Assembly (NCBI GenBank): GCA_017893485.1
Contig: CM030360.1
Location: forward strand, 5,692,467-5,756,466
Length of the DNA stretch: 64,000 bases
Reading direction: 5' to 3'
Source: Hemerocallis citrina
Taxonomy: Eukaryota; Streptophyta; Magnoliopsida; Asparagales; Asphodelaceae
Shown: positions 43,185 through 54,556 of the stretch, piece after piece
Layout of the letters: the number at the start of each line of letters is the position of its first letter
How positions within the stretch are numbered: the stretch's first letter is position 1
The notes under the pieces: model-generated
What the model saw: only the letters and a program-made list of their open reading frames with translations
Told to the model about the DNA's origin: nothing
The model's database searches: none
Translations under genes and position numbers: made by a program

Positions 43185-43670
43185 CGCAAGACTCAAAATT
43201 GATTTTTTACCAAAATGACCCACTTTTTGAAAGTATTTACCAAAATGATCTGCTTTCGAAAGTATTTACCAAAATGATCCTTGGATAGCGAGTTTGATTA
43301 AAACCTCATCGCTATCTGAGATAGCGAGTGTATGGTTATGTGTTTCTCCACACTTTAGATAAAAATTGAAAAAAAATACCAAATTCGGACTCACTATCGA
43401 CAAGTGTGTTTGTACCACACTCGCTAACTGAGATAGCGAGTGTATTTGAAGAAAAATAGTAAATTTATACTCATTATCTCAGATAGCGTGTGATTTTGTA
43501 TCACACTCGCTAACTGAGATAGCGAGTGTAGATTGTGGACAAAGTTTAAAATCCTTGGGCTTAGACTCGTTGTCTCAGTTAGCGAGTATGTTTATACCAC
43601 ACTCGCTAACTGAGATAGTGAGTGTCGATTGGGAAAGTTTTTATAGACTTGCTATCTCAGATCTCTCTCA
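43185..43670. repeat. Palindrome array around ACTCGCTATCTGAGATAGCGAGT preceded by a three-beat phrase
   Basis: The first 90 bp repeat a phrase three times (ACCAAAATGACCCACTTTTT, ACCAAAATGATCTGCTTTCG, ACCAAAATGATCC). Then ACTCGCTA[T/A]CTGAGATAGCGAGT-type palindromes recur near 43310, 43421, 43460, 43501, 43562, 43605 and 43646, often paired by TTTGTACCACACTCGC-like joints, with a period of about 90 bp. Both layout and phrase resemble 1-700. I infer a mobile-element end. No terminal repeat or transposase was found. Confidence 0.65.
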
Positions 43671-43920
43671 CTTCATCCAAACACTCTCTCTCCCAAATTC
43701 GAAAGAAACTCAAAACCCTAGCCTCCCAATTCATGATTTTCCCAACAAAATCCGTCCAAAATCTCTCCAAATTCACTTCATCACTCTCAACCCTCTCTAC
43801 TCCCATTCTCAGAACCCTAAATCCAACACCGTAGATCCCAAATTTGGTTGATTTCGTGAACGATGAAGAGGATTGTGGCACGAACAGTGAAGAGGATTTC
43901 GTGAACCATAGATCCTAAAG
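43671..43920 (+). other. Leader-like segment after the palindrome array
   Basis: CTCTCTCAC/CTCTCTCTCCC pyrimidine runs and AAAACCCTAG are typical of plant 5' untranslated leaders. An open frame from 43555 to 43851 crosses the array border and has leader-like Ser/Pro/Asn composition, so I do not call it a protein. GACGAAGAGG-like and GTGAAGAGGATTTCGTGAAC repeats near 43857-43910 (TTTCGTGAAC twice) follow. It may be the start of the transcript of the element carrying the array; the body is missing. Confidence 0.35.
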
Positions 43921-44417
43921 TACTCATCTATCGTTTGGTAAATCTTCATACATTTGCAATTAGATTTTGGGTTAATTTTGTTTGTGGGTTAATTTTGTTT
44001 GCAATTAGATTTTGCAATTAGAATGTAATATTGAGAAATGGTGATTTGTGTGATAATTAGTGTAGTTTGAATTGTTGATTGGGGTTGAGAAATTTAGAAC
44101 GCAATGTTGGTTAATTATATGTGTAAGCTGTTCAAAAAAACTTTCATTGGTGTTAAATTGATGATAAGAACTTTTGATACATATTGGTATATATCTATTT
44201 ATATGGAGAAAATGAAGGAGTTCTGTTCCAAATTTATAAAAAGTTTAATTAGCGTAAGAAATTTTGTAAGGTGCAATATATTATCCATCAAAGTTTGAAA
44301 GTTAATTTGGTGGTGGTTCTGATTGATAAAATCTCTATCAATCCGAAAAATTATTCATAAAATCTCTTATAATTTTTCATTGAATGATTGAATCATCATT
44401 TATTCATTTATAATCCA
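43921..44417. other. AT-rich DNA without supported genes
   Basis: The sequence TTTGTGGGTTAATTTTG is partly duplicated near 43965-43995. A frame of 64 codons at 44104-44298 has no recognisable features. Confidence 0.4.
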
Positions 44418-44430
44418 TGAATTGTAAGAG

Positions 44431-44490
44431 GTCGATCCAAACTAGTTCGGAAAAAGGCTAGTTGGGAAAAAGGCTTTATTGTTGTTGTTG
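44431..44490 (+). mobile_element. Tail-only RTE/SINE insertion, 60 bp (13-bp TSD)
   Basis: TGAATTGTAAGAG (44418-44430) and TGAATTCTAAGAG (44491-44503) flank an insert that is only the 3' tail of the RTE family. It reads GTCGATCCAAACTAGTTCGG, then AAAAAGGCTAGTTGGGAAAA and AGGCTTTATTGTTGTTGTTG, so the CTAGTT(C/G)GGAAAAAGGCT unit is duplicated. Au-type SINEs share this tail with RTE LINEs, so either could have supplied it. Confidence 0.8.
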
Positions 44491-44644
44491 TGAATTCTAA
44501 GAGCTAGCAGCTGCAAATATACTGTCTTGATTTTTTTTATTAATTAAACCTCAACTAAATATCTACTATCCATGCATGTTAATAGCTTATAAAATCTATC
44601 CTTCTTATTTAATTCATATTTACAAACAACCATTACGTATGCAG

Positions 44645-44923
44645 GCTAATATCTACTATTCGTTCGCAAGGCTTCAAAACCCGAAAAAGAGAGATCTTGA
44701 AACCTCTTCAAAAACACTCATTGAAGCTGGTGGAGCTACAAGTGAAAGGATGAATTCTCCTATTGTAAGGTCTATAGGCCCCTCAATTAGCAGGTGAGTA
44801 CTATCTCTTACACGTGAATTTCTATGGTAATATGGCTCCTTTCATGTTTAATACCTTTGTCATTTCCTGACAATTTACTTTATGCATACTAGGCGAGGGA
44901 AACATTCTCAGGCACCTGAATGA
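44645..44923 (+). pseudogene. 3'-terminal exons of an unidentified host gene, copy 1 (exons 44645-44793, 44893-44923)
   Basis: An acceptor (GTATGCAG) opens a frame reading ANIYYSFARLQNPKKRDLET, then SSKTLIEAGGATSERMNSP and IVRSIGPSISR. A donor (CAG/GTGAGT) follows. After a 99-nt intron (acceptor ACTAG) the frame continues RGKHSQAPE and stops at 44921-44923. The same exon, intron and downstream sequence recur at 62963-63130. The borders and intact frame suggest a genuine gene end. I do not recognise the protein, and the upstream exons are not visible here, so I treat it as a partial duplicate. Confidence 0.5.
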
Positions 44924-45030
44924 TACTTAAGGATTAAGTGAGTTCCTCTGTCCTCATATTTACTGCATCATGCAATTTTCAATGCTCACTATTTTTTGCA
45001 TTATATAAAGGTTTTTCCAATTGTTTAATA

Positions 45031-45303
45031 TGTTGGATATATAGGTATATTTCAATATTTATAGAATATTATTGTGTTTAATATTGTATTGGGCAACATG
45101 TGGTTGCACGTGATATCTGTAAGTTATTGGACCGGATTGAGTGGCCCAGTACCGAAAACCCAGACTTATCTCATGTATACTGGTCTTGTGATAGTGCCTG
45201 AGATTATTCTAATTATGATAATCAGGGTATAATATCTCAAGCAGTATGAATATTAAATCCTAACCCTAATTTATCTTTTCTTATTGTCTCATAACCATTA
45301 ACA
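45031..45303 (+). repeat. 5' LTR of the old copia element
   Basis: 273 bp with TG...CA ends. It is distinguished from the right LTR by an insertion (ATTCTAATTATGATAATCAGG, partly given) near 45205 and a deletion near 45147. It is followed by a poor match to a primer-binding site (ACTTGAGATATTAG), suggesting decay. Confidence 0.85.
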
Positions 45304-47140
45304 ACTTGAGATATTAGTATTTTTAATTTTGAGATTAAGAAAGATCGTCGTTGTCATTGAAGTCACCGTTTGTTGGGATTTCGTCATCGCCGATCTTCGC
45401 CGCAGCCTCCACCCTCTCTTCCCCAATCACTATGTGTATCGCGTCTCTGGAATTTGATCTCGATCCGATCCGCAAAGAAGGCAATCCCATTGGCTGCACT
45501 TGTTGTTCGGTGTTTGGTCCCGGGATCGGATCCACTTACTGTTGTTGCTGTTTGAGACATATCTGACCCGCTGAGGAGTCCCATTGGCTGCAATTGGTGT
45601 TTGGTCCCAGCATCAGGTCCTCTTGTTGGTGCTGCAGTTGAATCAGACCCGTGACTCATCCCCTTCTTTCATGTGATGCACACATGGGTTGGTTGGTTTT
45701 TGAATTTGTTCCCAAACCAATGCTCAACCAACCCGACCCTATTTAAGGTGAAGGGATGGGTGAGGGTTTTGGTTTTTTGGGTTTCACTTAGATCCAAACC
45801 CGAACCTGGTTTTCTTTTTGGAGTAAATGGAATTTGTTTTGGGCCAAATTTGGATTAATAGGCTTGCTGGTTTGTGGCTTTGTATCATTGGTTTAAAAGT
45901 GGAAGATAAGTTCTTTGTATCATTGGTCTAAATGTAGAAGATAAGTTCTTTACTTTCCTCGTATTAAAATTCTTTGTTAAATACTTTGCTAGGTGCTAAA
46001 AGTTCAAAACAATTATTTTAAGTCCATGTTTTGAATTATACTTTTGATATGTTGCCAAGTGCTTTAGTTATACTCGTTGTTAACCATTATTTGTTTATGA
46101 ATTTGATTATCTAGAGGTGTGCTAAAGTACATATATTTATAAACAATAAATACAATAGTTTATTTAATTAATCGTGGACTATCAAAACTTAATTGTAAAG
46201 ATAAGTCTACTAGTTGCTTTTATTTTGAATAATTGTTTTGGATATGTGCTAAAGATCATTGACAAGTTAAATTATAGTTTTAACTATAAATTTGAATCTC
46301 CAATTAAATTATTGTTAGAATTAAGTAGTGTCAATAATTTGTTTAATTGACTAATCTTTAACAATTTTGATGATTGTAGGAATTTTAAAATTACCTACAA
46401 ATTGCATATGTTGGAGACTATGGATATGCGTTGCTGTGTGCTAAGGTCAATAAGTGTGCACTTTGCAGATTTCTCCATCGAATTTGAATAACACTTATAA
46501 TGTGAAGTGTTGTTATGATCTACTCTTATCTCTATCAGTATTTTCATGTGTTGAATGTGCTATCTCAATTTTGATTAAATGATATGTTACTTTATGAGAG
46601 TGGTCACATATTTGAGAATTTTGATCATAATTAATCCCGTGTTATAACTAGCATGTCTAGGGTTATTAAGTGTGTCTTATCATATTGTGTGTATAAGTAT
46701 AGTAGCTAACCCTTCATTTGCAGTTAGTGTGAAATCGTATATTTGCTTCTCTAATAAAGATTGATGTGTAAATTCTGTGATAAATGTCTGTAACTTAGGT
46801 GAGAGCATCCCGTAATGGAGGATGTGACTCCATTAGTGACACTTTATTCTTTCTCGTTCATTGTACTGTGTGTGCAAAGTTGAATTATAACCTAATGATC
46901 ATATCGTTTAGCATTTCGAAGATGATGAAGAACGAATGAAGGAAAGAACTCTTTTCTCAAAGTGTTTGAGCACTCGGACAATGTTAGAACCACGAGAGAA
47001 AGCAAACGGTTTTGTAAAATGCAGTAGAGTAATTTTGTATTAGCTCATATTATTATTATTATTATTTTATTAAGTGCCTATATAGTCAATGACATGTGTA
47101 AGTTGAGTTTAACAAACAAAGCAATTGATAATGGTAGTTT
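45304..47140 (+). other. Interior of the old copia element, 5' part
   Basis: No intact gag could be read. A GC-richer stretch (45345-45680) gives frames of 60-90 codons on both strands without gag features. A tandem repeat of about 37 bp (AAGATAAGTTCTTTGTATCA, 2.5 copies) lies at about 45873-45945, and a (TTA)n tract near 47049. Part of this may be captured or inserted DNA rather than copia gag. Confidence 0.4.
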
Positions 47141-47149
47141 TAATTTGTG

Positions 47150-47620
47150 TAGTCCTTGAACACGACATAATAGGCTAGGTCATATGAACTATATATATTA
47201 AATTGTTTGCTCTAGTTAAAACTCATAGCTTTACTAAATGACACTTCATTAAAATATGACAAATGTGAAATTTGTGCTCAGATTATGATCACTAGAAAGC
47301 CATTTAGTATGGTCTCTAGGAGTACACAACTTCTTGAGTGAATACATTCTGATATTTGTGATTTCGGTAGCATTGTGACTAGATAAGACAATGGTTGGTA
47401 AGAAGTATTTAATGACTTTTACAGATGATTATTGAAAGTTTGTCATATATATGAAGGATGAAACACTTGTTATTTTTATGAATAAAATATCTAGTTAAAT
47501 GCTAAGTTAAAAAAGATTCAAATTTGATAGATGTGGTGAATATGTTCTAATAATTTCAGAGAAGCTTGCATCTGACATAATATCTAGTGCACCATATTTT
47601 CCACAGTTAAAACTGTATTG
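47150..47620 (+). pseudogene. copia integrase remnant
   Basis: Stop-ridden frames contain ITRKPFSMVSRSTQLLE and HSDICDF followed by a TFTDDY-like stretch near 47417. These match the GAG-pre-integrase/integrase core of plant copia elements (catalytic D in HSD). Too degraded for activity. Confidence 0.6.
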
Positions 47621-48822
47621 ATAAAGTTAGAATCAACCACTTAGTGAAATGTTGAATTTTATGTTATTGACTATTGTTTGACTGTGTAATTGTGGGTGAT
47701 GTATTGTTAATCATATTTCTAATATGTTACTACACTCTGTTATTTACACCTTGTGGTTTATGACATAAAAACACAAATAGTTTTGTTAAAGTGAAAACAT
47801 GGGATGTGATGTATTTGTTAGAGTACATGATCCTAGAAGGCCTAAAATATAACCTATAACAAATATTTGTGTGTACTTAGAAAGTGCATAATGTAGTTCT
47901 CTGGACAAATTTTGGATCTATCTAATTTGTGTTAATAAAATCTAAACTTGCAGAGTACTTTGAGGATGTGTTCATCAAAGATAAATGTATGAAGTTATCT
48001 AGTCCTACAGGCACGGTCAATGATTCGCAATTGAAATCAAGAACAAGTATTACTGCCACTAACCCTTCAATGGCAGATGAGCTAATAAGTTTCTTTTGTA
48101 GATAGTGAAATGAATTTATTGTTATACAACAATACTTTAAACTAGTTGATTTGTCCAAATGGGATAATAACTATAGAAAGTAAGTGGGGTTTTTGAAGAA
48201 GAAATGTAATATTGATTGTTCAGTGGCATGTTTAATGCACTCTTAGTAGCTAAAGGGCTAACTCAAATGAGTGTGGTAGATTGATTTGATGTTTATCCAC
48301 ATGTTTGTCATATTGCTTAAATAAGTATTCTTCTTCTCCTTACATCTATTGAAAATTTTGTTATTCATCAGGGATGTTTAAATATCTATGGAGATCATAA
48401 TGAAGAAATCCATATAAAATAACTTGAAAGTTTTGTACCAAGAGTTTTGCAGTAATATGTTTAGTGAACACGATTTACTAATTGGTAAAATCATTGTATG
48501 TTTTAAAACCGATGCACAAATAAGTTAACAAAATTTTAAAGAGCTTAGATTTGAATTAAGTAATTTAGAAAAATGTCTTTAATTCTGTGGTGAGTCAAAT
48601 ATAATTGTTATCATTTATTTGTATATTGTTGACATGCTTGTTGTTAGAAGTAACCTCTCTATTATAAATGAAATTAAAACTATGTTATCCAAAGGACTCG
48701 CATGAATTACCTAGCTGTTGTGGACACCATAATAGGTATAAGTGCGAGTTTCGGTTGACAATGATAACCCTTAGTTAAACCCATTAAATAAAAAATGTGT
48801 TCCAAAAGTGGGGATATAGTGA

Positions 48823-49320
48823 TTGAAAGTGTGTTTTGAAATACATTATGATTATGATAAAAGGTTGACACATAATGATTATACAATTATGAGACAGTTA
48901 GATCATTCTAAACTTATTAAAAGTCTCATGTATACAATGATCTGCACTAGACTAGACATAGCCTTTGAGGTAGGTATGATCTGTAGATTCACTAGTAGCC
49001 CTATTAATACACATTGGAGTGCCTTTAAAAGGCTAATGAGATACCTGAGAGTTACTCAAGAGTTTGCTTTGTGCTGCTCTAGTCATCTTTCAGGATTGAA
49101 GAGATGATCTGATGCATTATGGTGCTCAAAATTTAGTGAAAGTCGATCAACTAGTGGACATGTGTTTACACTAGGAGAAACATACATATTATGGAGATAA
49201 AAAGGCAAATATGCATTGCACTATCATCTATGAAATCAGACATCTATGTGTTATTCTGTGCAGGGGAAGAGGCTGAGTGGATTGAAGGACTTGTTGTGAG
49301 TCATCCATTGAGAAATTTAA
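48823..49320 (+). pseudogene. copia reverse transcriptase / RNase H junction remnant
   Basis: A 94-codon open frame reads KLIKSLMYTMICTRLDIAFE followed by VGMICRFTSSPINTHWSAFK and RLMRYLRVTQEFALCCSS. This is the conserved segment after the copia RT (compare GSLLYLTITRPDIAFAVGLI in the younger element at about 59120). RNase H text resembling a SESRSTSGHVFTLG motif continues after a stop to about 49170. Confidence 0.8.
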
Positions 49321-50563
49321 AGTACACTCACTAATTCAGTTCTACGACTATCAAGCTACTATGTAGTGTAGCTCATAACTCACTCTATAACGGTAAGCGG
49401 AGTACATTAAGGCTGAAAGAAGCCTAGTTGAACTTTTTCATAGAAAAGTGCAATTGAGACAAAGTATGACTAATACTTTTGCTAAGAAATTTGAAAGTGA
49501 TCTAATTATCAAAACCGTGGGGGAAATGAGGTTAAAAGCTATTGAGCCAAAGACTTTAGCATCGCAGTTGTTTTGAAATTTAGAATCCAATGGGAGCCAT
49601 AGAGAAGTTCAAACTTAAGCATCAATTTTAGGTAGTTGGCATGCTGTAGATAATTTGAAAAGTTCTATGTAAATTTTGTTAAGATATAACTTCATTCCAA
49701 ATTTGATGATACTATATATTCTCATGACTTAGAATCATCTCATTAATCCAAAAGAAAGCGTGAAAACTTGTCGATGTGTTTCCGATATTTAGAATCGTCG
49801 TTATATCATTTCAATTTTGATAATATATCTCTTTTATGGATTCATGTTTTATTCCAATTTGATGATTCATAATTTAACCATAATTGATTTGACTGTTATA
49901 TCATTCCAAAATAAACACAATATAGTTCTTGTTCTTTGTTTTGTTGAGGAAACTTGATTATGATGTTTGCGTTACATTTTTGCTAAGCTAACTTTGAATC
50001 GTACTAAGTTCCTTTGTGGAATTAGATACTTTATGAAATTCGCTAAAATTCTTAGAGATGTCTCGTGATATTCTTGTTTGCAATATGCTAGTAAAGATGC
50101 AAGAGTTGAATTTGTCAACATAAGTTTTAAAATACTGATTTGCTCAAAATGGAGGAGTAAACCTAAAGCAGTTTGCAAGGTTAGAGTTTCAGTTTATTTC
50201 TCTCGAGAATAATAGTCACTTGATTGGTGAAACTTCTTTTGAGTTTACGGCTTTTATGTTCATTGAGCTTAAAACTCTTATTTTGTCTTTGAAGTTTATT
50301 TGTTTTGGTTAATTTTGAAACTATGACAATTTTTGTTGGTTTAGTCATCGTGAACTATTCTGTTTTGATATGGTTTTGGAACATTTGATTATTTTGGTTT
50401 AGTTTTATTTGAACTATTTAGGTCTATAATTGATTTAGTCCTTATGAACTATATTCTCTTGTGATTCAATGTTTATTTGAAATTGTTGTGATCCAGTCCA
50501 CACCATGTGAAACTAATGAGATAATCAGGTATTGCTTGATATATTGAGAATATAGGAGGAGAT

Positions 50564-50820
50564 TGTTGGATATATAGGTATATTCTCAATATATATAGAA
50601 TTTCATTGTGTATAATATTGTATGGGGCAACACGCGGTTGCACGTATCATCTGCAAGTTATTGGACCGGGTTGAGTGAGCATGAAGCCCAATACCCAAAA
50701 CTCAGTCTTATCCCATATATACTGGTCTTATGGTAGTGTCTGAGATTAATATCTCAAACAGTAGGGATATTAAACCCTAACCCTAATTTATCTTTTCTTA
50801 TTGTCTCGTAATTATCAACA
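50564..50820 (+). repeat. 3' LTR of the old copia element
   Basis: 257 bp, starting TGTTGGATATATAGG and ending AATTATCAACA, directly followed by the TAATA duplication. A block GAGCATGAAGCCCAATACCC is present here but shortened in the 5' LTR. Confidence 0.85.
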
Positions 50821-50825
50821 TAATA

Positions 50826-52177
50826 TTTATTATATTTTTGCTAATATCCGCAAAATGTATGCTTTGCATGTAACAAAAGAAGTCTTACTATTATGAACCA
50901 TTTAAGCATGAGAGCAAGGATTGATCCTTACATGACTGTCATCATGTCCATGACTTATACGTGATATTTCTTTATGCTTAACAATTATCAAGTTGGTCAT
51001 GTTTAAATATCGGTGTACCTTAAGAAACCACAGAATTGAAACACACAACATTCACATGCAAGTGTACATATATTATAACATTTTGGGTGGAGCCTTTTGG
51101 AAGGATAATTTTGGAGTTTAAGGTTTTACAATGTGGACATTTTCTAGTCAAGAAAACAACAATAAATATTTCATTCCAAGTCTGTACTTTAAACTACATG
51201 AATACTTTTTATCCCATTTAGTTCTATTAAGGGCTGTCTGTACCATTCATTAGCAACTAAGATGAAATTATTAACATCTTTCTCTTTCTCCTGAATCCAA
51301 ATGAAATTGTGCATTTTCTAAGGCTCAAGTCATAGTAAATTAATTAATCTTGTTATATGTTTAAAATGATCAAATGGATATGCATTAAGTTAGGGAAGGT
51401 CGATTCGCTCTCTATGTTCTAACTTTTTCTTTATACCTTTTTGTTCCGGGACATCCAGATGACAACTAGATCATGAACTAACTTGAATAAAGTTATCTGT
51501 TTGTCCTTTTTAGATCTTGACTTATTGCAGATGAAAAATGTTTCGTCATTATAATTGTAGCAGTCTGGCTTTAATCTCTGTTTCATTTTAATGTTGATAC
51601 TGTATCAAATATCTTAACTCCTTTCTCTTATTCTTTTCTCTAGAGATGGTAACTTGCCTGTATCTTTCATCCAGAATATCTTGTAAAGATACTAAATCTT
51701 GCAAGTGAAGCACAGGTGAGTCCTTACATCTTTCATGTTAAAACCAGCAGTAGAATTGCTCTTAATAAGTCCTATAATAAGCATTTTTTTCTTTCAAAAA
51801 GAAGTGATGGGAGTAAGAGTTAATTTTAACTACGCTTTACTTAGTATACTCTTAAATCATAATAAGCTTTATAGTGCAGGAAAATGCTTTGGGTTATGTA
51901 AACATGGTGTTTGCTTAAGGTGCAGATGCAGAGGAAGTTAAGATGCCAGGGAAGGTGTTGGTCTCTTCATATTTCAGTTATGATTAGGTTTTTGGCATCA
52001 TTATTTAGGGGAAGCAAAGCACTGCAATTAAAGATTACAAAATATTTTTTTCATGTAAAAAACATTATGAAAAAAAAGAGCTATTTTTTCGAATAAATGT
52101 CTCATATCTACGACCTTACAATTACAAGCACATGAACATGGCAGACCTCCATGGGTTGGGGTGAGTCATTTTTCATT
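50826..52177. other. Downstream flank of gene copy 1 and intergenic DNA
   Basis: The first 100 bp (AAAATGTATGCTTTGCATGTAA) match 63600-63625 and are the continuation of the duplicated segment. Beyond that no gene is supported. Splice-like borders at 51643 and 51716 flank 72 nt without an open frame. Confidence 0.45.
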
Positions 52178-52327
52178 ATTGAGCGACACTCTATAATACT
52201 TCTATAGCAGAGCCTTAACCAATGTTCTATAGGAGAGCCTTAACCAAAGTTATAGAGTGTCGCTCAATATAGAGTGACACTCTATATTGAGCGTCACTCT
52301 ATAATACTTCTATAGCAGAGCCTTAAC
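52178..52327. repeat. Inverted and direct repeats beside a hAT element
   Basis: ATTGAGCGACACTCTATAA (52178-52196) and its perfect inverse TTATAGAGTGTCGCTCAAT (52250-52268) bracket 53 bp. A further palindrome ATAGAGTGACACTCTAT follows. A second direct copy of the left half (ATTGAGCGTCACTCTATAAT through GCAGAGCCTTAAC) runs straight into the hAT TSD. The first copy already contains GCCTTAACCAATGTTCT, which is the hAT target site plus the first 9 bases of its terminus, although no hAT element follows there. Confidence 0.8.
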
Positions 52328-53394
52328 CAATGTTCTAAAAGTCGCTAGGTGGTAGTCGGGCGGCCGATGGGTGCCTAGCGCTTAGGCCTTGTAAGTGGAG
52401 CTTAAGCGGCTAGGCGATAGGCGGTTTTATTTATATATTATATATTTATTTATGTATGTATATATTTTATTTATATATTTTATCATTTTGTTTTGTTTGT
52501 TGTTACCAATTCTTACTCTTGATATTTCTCCTTGCAATTGTAGGATGAGTTTTACAAAATCGAATCGGTGTATTATTATTAGTCTTTTTCTTTTTTTGTA
52601 TAGTCCTATACTCATCTATTAGACTAGTATTAATCTATGACGAAGATCAGTAGTGGAGATTACATGTTCGGTTGTTCCAGTCCAAGGAGCAAACAGTGTG
52701 GGGGAAGTGGGAGGCTTGAGTCAGGGGATGGGGGAGGGTTGCCTCAAGAGAAGTTTGAGAGGGAAGAGGAGGACGTAGTGTTAACGTCGGAGGTGAAGCA
52801 AGGCGGGAAGCAGTGTGTGGTTGTGTTGACGACTTGACTTTGAAGCTGAAGAGAGGAGAGAGAGGTTGTGGTGTGGTGATGTCGGTTGAAGTTGAAGCGA
52901 GCTGGGACTGAGCAGGGAGGTGGAGGAGGAGGTTTTGACGAATGAGTGACAGAGTGAGTGAGAGCTACGACTGCAAAGAGGGAGGCGGAGGAGGTTGTGT
53001 TGATGACTGCGAGCAACGACTGCAAGGAGAGAGGCGAAGGAGGTGATTTGGGGGTTTTAGAGAAGAGGAATTAGGAATTTAGAGAATATAATTGATTTGG
53101 AGATTTTTTTACGGGGGATTTAGAGGAGAGAGAAATTTTAGGGGTTTGAGTGTATTAGAGCGGGTCGGGTTGGAATAAGTCGGATCCCTTTTTTAATAAA
53201 AAAAATTAAGTTCTAAGCGGGTCTAGCCCACCTAGATCCGCTTACACCGATTATGCGCCGCCTAGACCCGCTTTCAACCGCCTAGAACCATTAACTGATT
53301 TTCTTAAACGCCTAGCCCCTAGGCGAGGCGTTGGAGGGCCGTCTAGCGCCTAGGCGCCGCCTAAGCGGCTGCCTAGGCCGCTTTTTAGAAACCG
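52328..53394 (+). mobile_element. hAT element copy B, 1067 bp (TSD GCCTTAA[C/G])
   Basis: The duplication GCCTTAAC (52320-52327) / GCCTTAAG (53395-53402) matches at 7 of 8 bases. The ends are CAATGTTCTAAAAGTCGC and, inverted, CGGTTTCTAAAAAGCGG. Subterminal CCTAGGCG-type repeats occur at both ends. The left 220 bp align with copy A at 10832, including GGTGGTAGTCGGGCGGCCGA and GCAATTGTAGGATGAGTTTT. The middle is G-rich (52690-53050) and differs from copy A. No transposase is encoded. Confidence 0.87.
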
Positions 53395-53402
53395 GCCTTA
53401 AG

Positions 53403-54556
53403 TCAGCAACAAAGATGCAGTAGACTATTCAATCCACTTAAGAAAAAGGTAATTGGTATATGTCCTTGAGAATTAGTTTTATTCTAAGGATTTTCACTAT
53501 GTTCACAGGGGTTTGGCTTGAGATACAGGTGAGGTTGTTTATCTACACTTTGGCCACACAGCAATATATGTTGGGAGAAATGTGACAAATTTCCTTAACA
53601 TGTGGTCAAAGTTCAAAGTATCTAGGTAGACATAATGTCTACCTTTTTCTGGTATATAAAAAAAAGTTTAAGTATCTAGCAACATTTTCTTTGTACAAAT
53701 ATCCTCATATTATCAAAGGCCTATATCCCCCCTTATCCCTCTATAAATTACATATACCTCACTTCCCCCCTTTTCACTCTATTTAAATCCTAGATCCACT
53801 AGTTTTTTTCATACCAAACTATGAATTCTCATGTTCCTTAAGTCAACCCATGGAGGGTACTTTGTACAAAATAAAATGTAGAGGGTATTTTGACCAAAAG
53901 TTTGGGGGTTTATGGAACTTACCCTATCATCTTAAGATAAACAAATACAATTATCTAGTGTCCATTATATTTTCATTATTCTTATAAAAGTGCATACTTT
54001 TCTTTGTTGGTGAACTTTTTGAATGTCATCCAAAATTTGTATTTGTTTTATAGAATCAGACACATAATTACTTTCTACTTAGTTGTAGTGGATCGGAAAA
54101 TATATTTCATAATTCTGAGTTCTAGTAGCAAATAAAGAATAGGCAGAAGGAAAGGTCATAGCATTCGAGTGAAATCCATAAACAGAAGGGTAAAATAAAT
54201 AAAATTGTCATAATGCATGCACTACCAGCTTTTTATTTATAAGAAGCTGGAAGAGCCATGTTCTGATATATTCATTGACTAAGGGATTCTTTAGTAGATG
54301 TACATTTCAAGGTAGATGAGCACCTTCATCTCAATAAACAACCTCACACCCTTCTATGTATATATTCTTGATTAATTAATCAAATAAGTATTATGCATCC
54401 TGTTCTTTGTGAATCCTTCAGTGATTCAGTTTCCTTTTAATCACTAGAAAATAAGGATTTCCACAAGAAATCTTTCTTTGATAAATACACACAATGGGGT
54501 TCAGGTTAGGTCCTTGGAGCCAAGGATCATCATATTTCTTTGGCACACTTGACAAA
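53403..54556. other. Intergenic DNA
   Basis: AT-rich with no gene or element end supported. Confidence 0.45.

Larger units (their letters stand above)
45031..50820 (+). mobile_element. Old Ty1/copia retrotransposon, 5.8 kb (TSD TAATA)
   Basis: LTRs lie at 45031-45303 and 50564-50820; both start TGTTGGATATATAGGTATAT and end TTAACA/TCAACA. The target duplication TAATA is at 45026-45030 and 50821-50825. A purine tract (GGAGGAGAT) precedes the right LTR. The LTRs differ by many substitutions and by indels, so the insertion is old. Internal homology to integrase (HSDICDF near 47345) and to the RT/RNase H junction (48890-49170) gives the copia order, but all frames are broken. It inserted downstream of the copy-1 exons of the unidentified gene. 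Confidence 0.85.

Noticed and set aside
43555..43851. 98-codon frame after the palindrome array
   Set aside because: It begins inside the palindromes and reads through a leader-like pyrimidine tract. Composition follows the DNA; no domain.
51644..51715. 72-nt possible exon (CTAG acceptor, CAG/GTGAG donor)
   Set aside because: All three frames contain a stop, so it is not kept as a coding exon. Splice-like borders occur by chance.
52637..53025. G-rich frames on both strands inside hAT copy B
   Set aside because: No hAT transposase or dimerisation domain is visible, and the frames are low complexity. They are treated as non-coding filler.
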